Shown: positions 36,529 through 46,158, counted from the first letter of the stretch. The stretch is 50,609 bases of DNA from Pseudomonadota bacterium (GCA_022573655.1 JACZTO010000013.1:1-50609), one strand, 5' to 3'. A program made the numbers and translations. Notes: a model not told the origin generated them from the letters alone.

Positions 36529-38469
36529 TCAGGTCGTTGTTTTGCGCCCCAATATAGGCGGCAACGGAAGGTTGAGTGTCGCGCAAATAGCGCGCAGCAA
36601 TTCCGCCTCAGCGAGATCGAGTTTGCCATCATAAGCGGCCGTAGTACTGATGGCGCCCAACAGGGACTCCTGTCCCTTGCCATTCAGGCCCAGGAGGATG
36701 TCCAGACTATGATTTAGAACAGCGACCGTGGTCTTGCTGTCGTGGTTGTAGTTTTCTTGCCGCGCCCACTTACCGAGTGTCGCCCGACCGTCATTAAACG
36801 CGGCTTCCCGATCAGTGTCTGACTGATGGCCGTAGTAGGCGACGATGCGCAGTAGATCGATCGTCGCGGCCTTGAGGTTGCGGCGTCGGGCGTGCCGCGT
36901 GCCATGATGGCCGGACGGGTCGATTGCCTGTCCGAGGTTGCTGGTCAGAACGCGGTAGAAGCAATATTCGTAGAGATCGACCTCGTCATCGATCTCAATC
37001 ATTCGGCTTATGAGTGAAATAATGTACGTCAGCTCTTGCGATGGCCTCAGTTTCAAAGCTGGAAACGCGATTTCGAGTAATGGCAATCGATACTCGGCGC
37101 CCAACGCCGCCAATTCGTCATAATAACGCCGCAGTAGTTGCGCTCTCTCAGCGCCGAGTTGTTCCTGTGCAAGAGACAACTGGCGTTCGACGGACTTACC
37201 GCTGCGGTCGAGCACCAGCGCTATTGTGAGCAGGTAAGCGAGTTCTGAGGAGTGCGCAGCGTCATACAACGACCGTGGTAGCGATTGCCGCAGGGATTTG
37301 GCGTACTCCACATGTTCAGCGCTGGGTTGACCAACCGTCTGCGTGATGGAACTGGCCATTGCGTTGCCAGCGAAAGCTGTTGTGCTGCCACCCGCGAATG
37401 CCGCGTGTCGTTCTTCTGGCAGTGATATTGGCTGACGAAGATGTGGATCGACGCGTGGGAAATCCGTTTCTTTGAAGCTCGGATCCAGCGCCTGGATGCG
37501 TGCGACCAGGGGTGGATGAGTCGCGAACATTCCAGACAGCCGGGCTCCGGTACCGAAAAGCATGTGACTGATTTCTTCGGGGTCCGTTGCGCTGATGAGT
37601 GAACCGGCGCTATAGCCACCGATTTTCTTCAGGGCGTTCGCAATGCCGGTGCTCTGGCGTGTGAACTGAACAGCCGATGCGTCAGCGAGGTACTCACGCT
37701 GCCGTGAGATGCTGGCTTTGATTGCGCGCGCGAAGAAAATGCCGATACCGCCCAGAATGACGAGTCCCAGGCCAATCACCAGCGCTACAGGCGCGCCGCG
37801 GCCGCGGCTACTCGACACGATGTTCGCGTGATAGCCGCCACGGACGATCAGGCGTCCTATCAAAGTCAGCGCCATGATCCCGAAAAGGACGCCCATGAGC
37901 CTGATGTTCAGCTTCATATCGCCATTCAATATGTGACTGAATTCGTGCGCGATGACGCCCTGAAGTTCGTCTCTGTCCAGGAGCTCGAGAGTGCCCCGGG
38001 TAACGGCAATCGCCGCATCACTGGGAGCATAACCCGCTGCAAAAGCATTGATGCCTTGCTCTTCCTCAAGTACGTAGATTTCGGGAACCGGAACGCCGGA
38101 GGCGATCGCCATTTCCTCAACGACGTTGCGCAGCCGCCGGCGCAATGGGTCCTGGACATCAGTGGCAACCAGCGTGCCGCCCATGTCGACCGCGACTCGC
38201 TTACCACCCGACGAAAGCAATGCAGTCTTGTACAGGCTGGCGCCCAGAACGAAAACGGTGGTGAGCAGGGCTATTCCAGCCAACAGCGGTGTTTGATGTC
38301 TTACAAACTCACCGGGAGTAAGGTCATAGCCAAGCTCCGAGAAGTTAAAAAGTGCAAAGCCGGCAACGGCGGTAACACCGAGGACTATCGCAATAGTGGC
38401 AACGATGTAAGCGTATACCAGGCGCCGCGAAGAGCGCCGAGCCTGGTCCTGAGCAGCAAAGAAATTCAC
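36529..38469 (-). CDS. M48-family membrane metalloprotease with TerB-like C-terminal region
   Basis: 646 residues, GTG start at 38469. Two N-terminal membrane spans (about 18-42, 62-82) precede the protease domain with zinc motif HEFSH (175-179) in GVIAHEFSHILNGD and the later Glu ligand in REYLADA; two more spans lie between them, as in HtpX. The second half (about 420-640) is longer than in HtpX and contains a TerB/DjlA-like helical region (LLGAISTTAAYDGKLDLAEAE...). It should cleave misfolded membrane proteins. Gene order lemA-M48 is a common pairing, probably one transcript. Confidence 0.9.
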   Translation of the reverse strand: MNFFAAQDQARRSSRRLVYAYIVATIAIVLGVTAVAGFALFNFSELGYDLTPGEFVRHQTPLLAGIALLTTVFVLGASLYKTALLSSGGKRVAVDMGGTLVATDVQDPLRRRLRNVVEEMAIASGVPVPEIYVLEEEQGINAFAAGYAPSDAAIAVTRGTLELLDRDELQGVIAHEFSHILNGDMKLNIRLMGVLFGIMALTLIGRLIVRGGYHANIVSSSRGRGAPVALVIGLGLVILGGIGIFFARAIKASISRQREYLADASAVQFTRQSTGIANALKKIGGYSAGSLISATDPEEISHMLFGTGARLSGMFATHPPLVARIQALDPSFKETDFPRVDPHLRQPISLPEERHAAFAGGSTTAFAGNAMASSITQTVGQPSAEHVEYAKSLRQSLPRSLYDAAHSSELAYLLTIALVLDRSGKSVERQLSLAQEQLGAERAQLLRRYYDELAALGAEYRLPLLEIAFPALKLRPSQELTYIISLISRMIEIDDEVDLYEYCFYRVLTSNLGQAIDPSGHHGTRHARRRNLKAATIDLLRIVAYYGHQSDTDREAAFNDGRATLGKWARQENYNHDSKTTVAVLNHSLDILLGLNGKGQESLLGAISTTAAYDGKLDLAEAELLRAICATLNLPLPPILGRKTTT

Positions 38470-38484
38470 TTGACCGAATGATGA

Positions 38485-39075
38485 TTAGCTGAAGGAAACG
38501 GCGGGCGCCTCGCGTTTCTCTTCCGCATCGATTTCAAGGAAACTTGCAAGATCGAATCTGAAGGTGCTCGCGATGAAATTATTCGGAAAATTCTCGGCTG
38601 AGTTGTTGTAGCCGAGGACAGCATCATTGAATGCCTGGCGGGCAAAGGCGACCTTGTTCTCTGTGCTGGCGAGCTCCTCCTGGAGTTGCATCATATTTTG
38701 ATTCGCCTTGAGATCAGGATAAGCTTCGGATAGTGCAAACAGGCGGCCAAGCGCGCTGCCCAGAGCGCCTTCGGATGCGCCAAGCTTCTTCATTGCCGCC
38801 GCGTTTGCCGGGTCTGCTTTGGCTGCGTCAAGACTCGAGACGGCGCTGTTTCTGGCTTTGATGACGGCTTCGAGAGTTTCACGCTCATGCTTGATGTAAC
38901 CCTTCACGGCTTCGACGAGATTTGGAATCAAGTCATAGCGACGAGTCAATTGCACATCGATCTGAGCAAACGCGTTTCTTACACGGTTGCGTTCATTGAC
39001 AAGTCGGTTGTAAATGCCGATTGCCCAGAAAATTACTACGACAATTATTATCAGGAAAATCACGAATGAAGTCAC
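38485..39075 (-). CDS. lemA: LemA-family membrane protein
   Basis: 196 residues. GTG at 39075 is chosen because AAGGAG lies 7 bp before it and the membrane segment then starts at residue 3 (SFVIFLIIIVVVIFW). The body is the LemA helical bundle: YNRLVNERNRVRNAFAQIDVQL, RRYDLIPNLVEAVKGY, then YNNSAENFPNNFIA. LemA proteins are membrane proteins with a large soluble helical domain and an unclear role, often paired with M48 proteases or TPM-domain proteins, as here. Its start overlaps that of the divergent apbE gene by 10 bp. Confidence 0.93.
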   Translation of the reverse strand: MTSFVIFLIIIVVVIFWAIGIYNRLVNERNRVRNAFAQIDVQLTRRYDLIPNLVEAVKGYIKHERETLEAVIKARNSAVSSLDAAKADPANAAAMKKLGASEGALGSALGRLFALSEAYPDLKANQNMMQLQEELASTENKVAFARQAFNDAVLGYNNSAENFPNNFIASTFRFDLASFLEIDAEEKREAPAVSFS

Positions 39076-40157
39076 TGTCCCGCTCCTTGTCGAATGGTCA
39101 TTACGCCAAGCATAACTCCGCGCTTGGACCAACACTAGCGACGCTGCTGTTGTTCTCAGCGCCGCAGCATGCAGCGGCAGAGTGGCTAGGTGATGCTCGG
39201 CCGATGATGGGCACCGAGGTCAGCGTTAATCTTTGGAGTGAAGACCCCGCAGCGGGTCAGCTTGCACTCGAAGACGTATTTGCGGAGGCGGTACGAATTG
39301 ACCACCTCATGAGCACGTACAGAGATGATAGCGCAATTTCGAAAATCAACCGTCTTGCCGCAGAGTCCGCCGTCGCCACCGGAGATGAGCTGTTGCAACT
39401 CATCCAGCGATCGCTGGATATTTCTGTGCTGACCAAAGGAGCGTTCGATATTACCTACGACAGTATCGGGCAACACTATGACTTTCGCGCCGGACAGCGC
39501 CCTGACGAAAAGACAGTCCAGTCGGAGCTCAAGAACATCGACTATCGCAATGTGCAACTGGATCAGTTGGCGGGAAGCGTGCGTTTTCTGAAAGTCGGTA
39601 CGCGTATTAATCTCGGCGGGATCGCAAAAGGCTATGTTGTTGAGCGCGGTGTGGAAATACTGCGGCGGCATGGCGTGCAACATGGGATCGTGACGGCCGG
39701 CGGTGATTCCAGGCTTCTGGGTGACCGGCGTGGCCGTCCCTGGATGGTCGGCGTTCGCGACCCCAGAAACGACAGTCAGGTTGCGGTTACGTTGCCGCTG
39801 CAGGACGAAGCGATTTCGACGTCGGGGGACTATGAGCGCTTTTTCGACGAGGATGGCATTCGTTACCATCACATCATCCAACCCAGCACCGGCGAACCTG
39901 CAAGTGGCGTGCGCAGCGCTACTGTAATCGGACCCGACGCGGTCATGACCGATGCCTTGTCGACCTCTGTATTCGTCATGGGCGTTGATCGGGGCCTGCG
40001 CCTTATCAGTACGCTTCCTGACTACGAAAGCGTCGTAATCGACGCCAATGGGCAGGTGTACTTCTCCGACGGCTTGCAGCAGCCCACAAACGGGTCACCC
40101 GACCGGGGCGAAGAAAATTCGCCGATGTCGCTGAAAGACGACGGATTTTCACTTTAA
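39066..40157 (+). CDS. apbE: FAD:protein FMN transferase
   Basis: 363 residues, ATG 39066 with AGGA 9 bp upstream; 15 extra upstream codons are possible but unneeded. An N-terminal export signal (LATLLLFSAPQHAAA) sends it to the periplasm. It attaches FMN covalently to target proteins such as NqrB/NqrC or RnfG. Visible motifs: PMMGTEVSV, INLGGIAKGYVVERG, GGDSRLLG, STSGDYERFF, HHIIQPSTG (Gln for the usual Asp) and TDALSTSVFVMG, the Mg2+/FAD-binding loop. No nqr or rnf gene is in the window. The start overlaps lemA's by 10 bp on opposite strands. Confidence 0.95.
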   Translation: MKSLSRSLSNGHYAKHNSALGPTLATLLLFSAPQHAAAEWLGDARPMMGTEVSVNLWSEDPAAGQLALEDVFAEAVRIDHLMSTYRDDSAISKINRLAAESAVATGDELLQLIQRSLDISVLTKGAFDITYDSIGQHYDFRAGQRPDEKTVQSELKNIDYRNVQLDQLAGSVRFLKVGTRINLGGIAKGYVVERGVEILRRHGVQHGIVTAGGDSRLLGDRRGRPWMVGVRDPRNDSQVAVTLPLQDEAISTSGDYERFFDEDGIRYHHIIQPSTGEPASGVRSATVIGPDAVMTDALSTSVFVMGVDRGLRLISTLPDYESVVIDANGQVYFSDGLQQPTNGSPDRGEENSPMSLKDDGFSL

Positions 40158-40303
40158 ATTCAGTCTGATACGTCTATCATAGACCTACAAAGCGAGCGCA
40201 ATAAATCTCTGTGAGTGACGCCTATTTAACGTAATCTGCTGCGATTGCGCGGCATTCCTGTCCTGGCGGGAAATCGAGATTATGTTCAGGGAATCCGGGC
40301 AAT

Positions 40304-40319
40304 TGTGACGATTATCACG
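40304..40319 (+). promoter_or_regulatory. Possible CRP/Vfr-type binding site upstream of the second motor operon
   Basis: TGTGA-N6-TCACG fits the CRP consensus (TGTGA-N6-TCACA) in nine of ten fixed bases and lies about 75 bp before the ATG at 40394, inside the 236-bp gap between apbE and the thioredoxin gene. A separate perfect dyad, GTCTAT-C-ATAGAC, is at 40172-40184, just after apbE. No other clear signal was seen in the gap. Whether the organism has a CRP homologue cannot be told from this window. Confidence 0.35.
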
Positions 40320-40393
40320 GCCCAAACCGGGCTTGGCTGTCAACATTCAGGGTCCCCGGAAGGAATCGGGCTCGCATACATAGGAACGGATTG

Positions 40394-40891
40394 ATGAAAA
40401 TCAAGAAATTGGCGCTAGGGCTGGTGTTCAGCATTCTTGCAGCGACTTCGCTCGCGTCGTCAGGCATGGAAGGTCAGGTCGCACCGGACTTCGCGCTCAA
40501 GAGTACTACCGGTGAAAATCTCCGCCTGTCCGAATATCGCGGCGACGTTGTCATGATCAACTTTTGGGCAACCTGGTGTGGGCCATGCCGCCAGGAAATG
40601 CCGTTGCTGGACGAGCTATACGGACGCTACCATCGCGTCGGCTTCAATCTGTTAGGCGTGAATATTGACGATGACACCACGCGCGCGCTGCGGATGGTCG
40701 AGGAACTCGACCTGCATTTCCCGGTTGTGTTCGATACGCGCAAGGAAGTCAGCAGGCTTTACAACGTAGAGGCCATGCCGGCCACCATCCTGGTGGACAG
40801 AGAAGGCAAAATTCGTCACGTACATCATGGCTATAAGCCGGGTTACGAAGACAAGTACCTCGATCAGATTCGCGCGTTACTCAGAGAGTAA
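40394..40891 (+). CDS. TlpA/ResA-like periplasmic thioredoxin
   Basis: 165 residues from ATG 40394 (AGGA 8 bp upstream). A signal peptide (ending SLAS) sends the protein to the periplasm. The redox site is WCGPC (61-65) in INFWATWCGPCRQEMPLL, with the cis-Pro loop EAMPATILVD. It reduces or exchanges disulphides in exported proteins, as in cytochrome c maturation or oxidative folding. It opens a chain of genes with gaps of a few bases that ends with the ExbD and TonB-like genes; it may serve that machine's periplasmic parts or be a passenger. Confidence 0.9.
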   Translation: MKIKKLALGLVFSILAATSLASSGMEGQVAPDFALKSTTGENLRLSEYRGDVVMINFWATWCGPCRQEMPLLDELYGRYHRVGFNLLGVNIDDDTTRALRMVEELDLHFPVVFDTRKEVSRLYNVEAMPATILVDREGKIRHVHHGYKPGYEDKYLDQIRALLRE

Positions 40892-40909
40892 CCGGCAGGA
40901 GACATACAA

Positions 40910-41455
40910 GTGACAAAGACATTTATCAGGGTTGTGGCAATGGTGACACTCGCAATTGGTGTTGCTGCTGTTGCGCAGGATGCAGACGAAGCAGAGTCTC
41001 GTCAGGAGTTTCGCAACCTTGATCGAGCGGTGCAGACTCTAAAAAAAGATGTTCTGGATCTTAACCGGGACTTGTTCATGCTTGAGGAAGAGCTCCTGTT
41101 TCCGGCCAACTCGCAAGTCGCCTTCTTCATTTCCATGGATGTTGGTGCGTACTTCGAACTCGACTCGGTCAACATCAAAATCGATGGTAAAGAAGTCGCG
41201 AATTACCTGTACACGGTGCGCGAAGCGGATGCGCTTATCCGTGGCGGTGTGCACCGGGTTCACATGGCGAACCTCAAAACAGGCGAACATGAGCTGATTG
41301 CCATTTTCACCGGCAAGGGCCCTCATGTTCGTGACTATCGTCGCGGCGCGACGTTGAGCTTCACCAAGGGGATCGGTGCAAAATACGTCGAGTTAGAGAT
41401 AACGGATCGAGTGAAGAAGCAACAGCCTGAATTCGTCATCAAAGAATGGGAGTGA
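40910..41455 (+). CDS. Periplasmic coiled-coil protein of the energiser operon, unknown function
   Basis: 181 residues, GTG at 40910 after AGGAGA. A signal peptide (AIGVAAVAQ) precedes a coiled coil of about 40 residues (LDRAVQTLKKDVLDLNRDL) and a beta-rich domain with IKIDGKEVANYLYTVREAD and HRVHMANLKTGEHEL, resembling a PEGA- or Ig-like fold. No catalytic motif is seen. It starts 18 bp after the thioredoxin gene and ends 3 bp before the first TPR gene, so it probably belongs to the complex of the TPR, ExbB/ExbD and TonB-like proteins. Confidence 0.8.
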   Translation: MTKTFIRVVAMVTLAIGVAAVAQDADEAESRQEFRNLDRAVQTLKKDVLDLNRDLFMLEEELLFPANSQVAFFISMDVGAYFELDSVNIKIDGKEVANYLYTVREADALIRGGVHRVHMANLKTGEHELIAIFTGKGPHVRDYRRGATLSFTKGIGAKYVELEITDRVKKQQPEFVIKEWE

Positions 41456-41458
41456 TCA

Positions 41459-43333
41459 TTGTCACGAGGTCGCTTCACAATTTGTTGCTTGAGTCTGTGC
41501 CTGGTGCTGAGCGGCACGACGTCGCTGACTCAGGCGGCACAGGAAAATATCGGTCCCGTCAGCATCGAGGACCCGCACTATGGCGAGGTGCTGTTTTACT
41601 TTTACCAGGAAGACTTTTTTCCGGCGATCGTAAGATTGCTGGCGGCGCAAGATCAGGCGCAATTCGACGACCACGCTGAGGAGGCTGAACTGCTTCTGGG
41701 CGGCTTGTTTCTGTCCTACGGCCATCATCTTCGTGCGGCTGAAATATTCGAGCGCCTGCTGGCTGATAATGTCGCGCCGAATATTCGCGACAGAACCTGG
41801 TTTTTCCTTGCGAAGATCTGGTATCAGCGCGGCTACCATGACAGGGCGCAGGAGGCTCTGAGTTCTATCGAGAATGAGTTGCCCGTGAACTTGCAGCGCG
41901 AGGCCTTGATGTTGCGGGCGCAAATCGCAATTGACGCGGGCGAATACGATCGTGCTATCTCGCTGTTACAAGACTGGCAGGGGGACACAGAGTGGGCAAG
42001 TTATGCCAAATTCAATATAGGTGTCGCACTGGTTCGCAGTGGCAGGGTCGACGAAGCCAGGACGCTTCTCGATGATCTTGGCCATTTAAATCCATTTAAT
42101 GAAGAGCTGACTTCGCTGCGCGACAGGGCCAATCTTGCACAGGGCTTCGCATTGCTACAAGACGGACAGCCATACGCCGCCAAGGCGCCGTTGCAGCGCG
42201 TCCGTCTCGAAGGACCGTTCTCAAACAAGGCCCTGCTGGGCGTCGGCTGGGCTGACGCGGAAACGAAAAATTTCCAGCGTGCACTCGTCCCATGGATGGA
42301 ATTGCGCGGCCGGGATTTGCTGGATTCGGCCGTACAGGAATCCATGCTCGCCATTCCCTACGCAATGGCCAAACTCGACTCCATCAGTCAGGCGGCAGAT
42401 CATTATCTTGACGCTATCGAAGCATTCTATGAAGAATCTGCGCGCATTGATCGCACGATCGGCCATATCAATTCCGGAGCCATGTTCGACGATTTTCTCC
42501 TGGATGACCCGCTGGATGGCATGGGATGGTACTGGCGCCTTGAAGAACTGCCGCAAGGGCCTGCGGCCCGCTACCTGTTTCACTTGCTCGCATCACATGA
42601 GTTCCAGGAAGGACTAAAAAATTACCGTGACCTGAATCACCTGAAGCGCAATCTGACGGGCTGGCAGGAAAACATTGCGGTCTATGCGAACATGATCGAG
42701 ACGCGCCTGGAGGCCTATGCGTCGCGCTTGCCATATGTTGAGGACGCGCTGGCCAGTGCCGATCTTGACGGCATGGTAAGTCGCAAACTCGAATTCGACG
42801 CAACGCTTGGGAATATCGAAGAAACTCATGACTGGCTTGCATTGGCGACGCAACCTGAGTTCGATATGTGGGAGGACATAAGCGATCTCGAAAATACGCC
42901 CGCATTACAGGCAAGCCTTCCCGAAGCCGAGGAAGCGCGCGACAAGATAAGACTGCTGAAGGGCGTGTTGCAATGGCAGCTTGAACGCGATTTCAAGGAT
43001 CGCTTGTGGCGCGTCAAAAGAGATGTGCGGCAAGCTGGAGAAGCGCTTGTTGCGACCCAGCGTTCCCGCCGCAAGATAGATGAGACCATGCGCACGGAAC
43101 CGCAACGTCTCGCTGAATTGAGCGACCGTGTTGACGGCCTCACCCCGCGTATCGAGGCGCTGCAGGCGCAAGTTGCGGGCGCGCTGCTGGAGCAGCATGC
43201 ATTCCTGCAATCCATAGCCGTAGACGAGTTGCAGGCGCAAAAGCAGCGGCTGGAGACCTATACGGTGCAGGCTCGCTTTGCTCTCGCTGCGATCTACGAT
43301 GTGTCGGCGTCTTTTGGGGATGCATCGCAATGA
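41459..43333 (+). CDS. Exported TPR-repeat protein 1 of the energiser operon
   Basis: 624 residues from TTG 41459, with GGGAG 7 bp upstream, 3 bp after the preceding stop. A signal peptide (ending LTQA) is followed by helical TPR-type repeats over about 60-330 (RAAEIFERLLADN, RAQEALSSIENEL, RAISLLQDWQG), then a long helical and coiled-coil region to the end (AQVAGALLEQHAFLQ). TPR arrays bind other proteins, here presumably in the periplasm. The coiled coil suggests oligomerisation or a reach across the periplasm. It overlaps the next TPR gene by ATGA. Confidence 0.88.
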   Translation: MSRGRFTICCLSLCLVLSGTTSLTQAAQENIGPVSIEDPHYGEVLFYFYQEDFFPAIVRLLAAQDQAQFDDHAEEAELLLGGLFLSYGHHLRAAEIFERLLADNVAPNIRDRTWFFLAKIWYQRGYHDRAQEALSSIENELPVNLQREALMLRAQIAIDAGEYDRAISLLQDWQGDTEWASYAKFNIGVALVRSGRVDEARTLLDDLGHLNPFNEELTSLRDRANLAQGFALLQDGQPYAAKAPLQRVRLEGPFSNKALLGVGWADAETKNFQRALVPWMELRGRDLLDSAVQESMLAIPYAMAKLDSISQAADHYLDAIEAFYEESARIDRTIGHINSGAMFDDFLLDDPLDGMGWYWRLEELPQGPAARYLFHLLASHEFQEGLKNYRDLNHLKRNLTGWQENIAVYANMIETRLEAYASRLPYVEDALASADLDGMVSRKLEFDATLGNIEETHDWLALATQPEFDMWEDISDLENTPALQASLPEAEEARDKIRLLKGVLQWQLERDFKDRLWRVKRDVRQAGEALVATQRSRRKIDETMRTEPQRLAELSDRVDGLTPRIEALQAQVAGALLEQHAFLQSIAVDELQAQKQRLETYTVQARFALAAIYDVSASFGDASQ

Positions 43334-46158
43334 CGCCGCGTCCCTTTCTGGCACCGATTCTGGCTGCAATGTTAAGCGCCGCAATATTTGTGGCGCCGGC
43401 GCATGCCGCGAAATTGCGCGTAGAAGACACGATCAAGAGCCTGGAGAAGAAGGAAATCCAGTTGCGTCCGGGCAGAGCCATCATGGAGAGTTCGAATCTC
43501 GCGCGCGAAAATTACCGTACGTTTCTCGACTTGATGTCCGACGATCCCGAACTACGTGCAGAAGCGATGCGACGCCTGGGCGATCTGGAGCTTGAAGCGA
43601 CTGAGGCGGAGCAGCTCGCAGATAATATCGACGCTTTGGATTACACGGTGTACGACGACACTGTCACACTCTATCAGAAACTGCTCGAAGCCTATCCCGA
43701 CTACCGCCGCAACGACACCGTGTTATATCAATTGGCCCGCGCCTACGAGATTGGCGGCCAAAACGACGCGGCGCTACGAGTTCTTGACGAACTGGTTGGC
43801 AAATATCCGCACACCTTGCTTATCGATGAAGTGCAATTCCGTCGCGGCGAAATGCTGTTCTTACGGCGGCGCTATAACGACGCAGAAAGGGCCTATCAGG
43901 ACGTTGTGAAATATGGCAGCGCATCGCGCTTTTACGAACAGTCGCTGTACAAGCTTGGCTGGTCGCAATTCAAGCTCGCTTGGCACGAGCAAAGCCTGAC
44001 GCCGTTCTTCGAGCTGATCGACCGCAAGATCGGCAATATCGAACTTGCACCAGGCGACGAACGCCTGCAAAGCCTGCGGCGTTCAGAGCAGGAGCTCGTC
44101 GAAGACACATTTCGTGTGCTGAGTATCAGTTTTTCTTATTTGCAGGGTGCTGAGACGATTAACAGTTTCCTCGACGGTCGCGGCCGCCCGCACTACAGCT
44201 ACGTGATCTATCGCAATCTCGGCGATTTGTATCTTGAGCAGGAACGCTATCAGGACGCAGCCCAGGCTTATGAAGCGTTTGTGGTCTTCGATCCGCATCA
44301 CGCCAAGGCACCGCTACTGCAGGTCGAGGTCATTCAGGCTTACGAGCGCGGCGGCTTCCCGAGCCTCGTGCTTGAAGGCAAAAAGGACTTCGTCGCTCGC
44401 TATGGCATGGATGGCGATTTTTGGCTGCACAACCCGCGCGAACAGAACACTGAAGTTGCCGCACATTTGAAGGCCAACCTGACAGATCTGGCGCAGTACT
44501 ATCACGCCGCGGCACAAAAGGACGGCAAGAAAAGCGACTACCAGGAGGCAGCTAACTGGTATCGCAAATACCTGGCGTATTTTCCTGGTGAGCCGGACAG
44601 TGCCGACACCAACTTCTTGCTGGCTGAAGTCTTGTTTGAGAGCGACGATTTTGCAGCAGCGACAGTCGCATACGAACACACGGCTTATGACTATGTCGCG
44701 CACGAAAAGTCAGCCGAGGCGGGCTTCGCGACGATTCTTGCGTACCGCGAGCATGAAAAGTCACTTGAGGGCACTGCCCGGGACGAATGGCACCAACGCT
44801 ATCTGGACAGTGGTCTGAAGTTCGCGGACACCTTTCCCGAACACCCGGAGTCAGGCGCTGTACTGACAACGGTTGCGGAAGACCTGTTCCGGCAAGACCA
44901 GTTTGATCTCGCTATTGCGGTTGGCCAGACAGTGATTGCCAAGCAGCCTGCGGTGGACGCGAAGCTCGCGCGTACTGCATGGACGGTCATCGCGCATTCG
45001 TTGTTTGACCTCGAAAATTATGCCGGAGCCGAAACGGCCTATTACAGCTTGCAGGACTTTACGCCTGCAGACGACAAGCAGGCAGGCCAGGAAATCGAGA
45101 ATCGAATTGCATCATCAATTTACAAGCAGGGCGAGTATGCGCGCGACGCCGGAGATCTCGAAACAGCCGTTGCCCATTTCACACGCCTGGGAGAAGTGGT
45201 TCCCGATTCCGCTATTCGCGCTACAGCTGAATACGATGCGGCTGCCGCACTGATTAGTTTGCAAGCCTGGAGTCGGGCGTCCAGGGTGCTGGAGAAATTC
45301 CGCCACGATTACCCGGATAGCGCACTTGCCGGGGATGTCACGCAAAAATTGGCTGTCACGTACCTCGAAACCGGAAGGTCCGCCCAGGCAGCAGCCGAAT
45401 TTGAACGCATTGCGGATAATGACAACAACGCGGCAGACATGCGCCGGGAAGCCTTGTGGCAAGCATCTGAGCTCTACCAGGAAACGGGCGAGCTAAGAAA
45501 TGAGAAGCGTGTCTTGAATAACATTGTTGTGCGTTATCCGAATCCACTGGCGGAATCATTCGAAGCAAGATTTCGACTGATGGAGATTGCCAGACAGTCG
45601 GGCGACCACGATGCACTCAAATCGAGCCTTGAGGAACTGGTGGCGGTAGATGCGACGGCAGGCGTGCAGCGCACGGACCGCACGCGATTCCTGGCGGCCA
45701 TGGCATCACTGGAACTTGCCGAGCCGGTTCGCCGGCGCTTTATCGTCGTCAAGCTGACGCAACCGTTGGCGAAGAGCCTGAAATGGAAGAAGTCTCTCAT
45801 GGAGGAAGTCATCACTGCCTACACGAGTGCTGCAAATTATGGTGTGGCAGAGGTGACGACTGCCGCCACTTTTCGACTGGGTGAGGTGTACGAACAATTC
45901 AGTGCAGACCTCCTGAATTCAGATCGGCCGGCAAATCTGAGTGCGGACGCGCTCGAACAATACGAAATTTTGCTTGAGGAACAAGTGTTCCCATTTGAGG
46001 AAAAGGCGATCGATCTGTACAAGGCCAACGCGAATCGAGCGCTTAACGGCGTGTATGACGAATGGGTGCAGAAAAGTTTTCAACGGCTGGCCGGACTGAT
46101 GCCCGCACGGTATGCGAAACAGGAGCGCAGCGAAAATGTTGTCACAACGCTGTTTTAG
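43330..46158 (+). CDS. Exported TPR-repeat protein 2 of the energiser operon
   Basis: 942 residues, coupled to the previous gene by ATGA. The signal peptide ends in PAHA. Nearly the whole mature protein is TPR/helical-repeat sequence: early repeats (LYQLARAYEIGGQNDAALRV, RYNDAERAYQDVVKY), a central block (DLYLEQERYQDAAQAYEAF), and later ones (KLAVTYLETGRSAQAAAEF). It resembles large periplasmic TPR proteins encoded with TolQ/ExbD homologues in gliding-like or surface-assembly loci of proteobacteria. The family role is unknown. It overlaps the lipoprotein gene by 23 bp. Confidence 0.88.
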   Translation: MTPRPFLAPILAAMLSAAIFVAPAHAAKLRVEDTIKSLEKKEIQLRPGRAIMESSNLARENYRTFLDLMSDDPELRAEAMRRLGDLELEATEAEQLADNIDALDYTVYDDTVTLYQKLLEAYPDYRRNDTVLYQLARAYEIGGQNDAALRVLDELVGKYPHTLLIDEVQFRRGEMLFLRRRYNDAERAYQDVVKYGSASRFYEQSLYKLGWSQFKLAWHEQSLTPFFELIDRKIGNIELAPGDERLQSLRRSEQELVEDTFRVLSISFSYLQGAETINSFLDGRGRPHYSYVIYRNLGDLYLEQERYQDAAQAYEAFVVFDPHHAKAPLLQVEVIQAYERGGFPSLVLEGKKDFVARYGMDGDFWLHNPREQNTEVAAHLKANLTDLAQYYHAAAQKDGKKSDYQEAANWYRKYLAYFPGEPDSADTNFLLAEVLFESDDFAAATVAYEHTAYDYVAHEKSAEAGFATILAYREHEKSLEGTARDEWHQRYLDSGLKFADTFPEHPESGAVLTTVAEDLFRQDQFDLAIAVGQTVIAKQPAVDAKLARTAWTVIAHSLFDLENYAGAETAYYSLQDFTPADDKQAGQEIENRIASSIYKQGEYARDAGDLETAVAHFTRLGEVVPDSAIRATAEYDAAAALISLQAWSRASRVLEKFRHDYPDSALAGDVTQKLAVTYLETGRSAQAAAEFERIADNDNNAADMRREALWQASELYQETGELRNEKRVLNNIVVRYPNPLAESFEARFRLMEIARQSGDHDALKSSLEELVAVDATAGVQRTDRTRFLAAMASLELAEPVRRRFIVVKLTQPLAKSLKWKKSLMEEVITAYTSAANYGVAEVTTAATFRLGEVYEQFSADLLNSDRPANLSADALEQYEILLEEQVFPFEEKAIDLYKANANRALNGVYDEWVQKSFQRLAGLMPARYAKQERSENVVTTLF

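Noticed and set aside
36447-36683. 79-residue N-terminal extension of the SYLF protein
   Set aside because: It would run into the M48 gene and bury the signal peptide; MISKPLIATM gives a proper export signal.
40172-40184. Perfect 13-bp dyad GTCTAT-C-ATAGAC after apbE as a terminator
   Set aside because: Stem is short and A+T-rich and no T-run follows; at most a weak operator candidate, noted only in the CRP-site entry.
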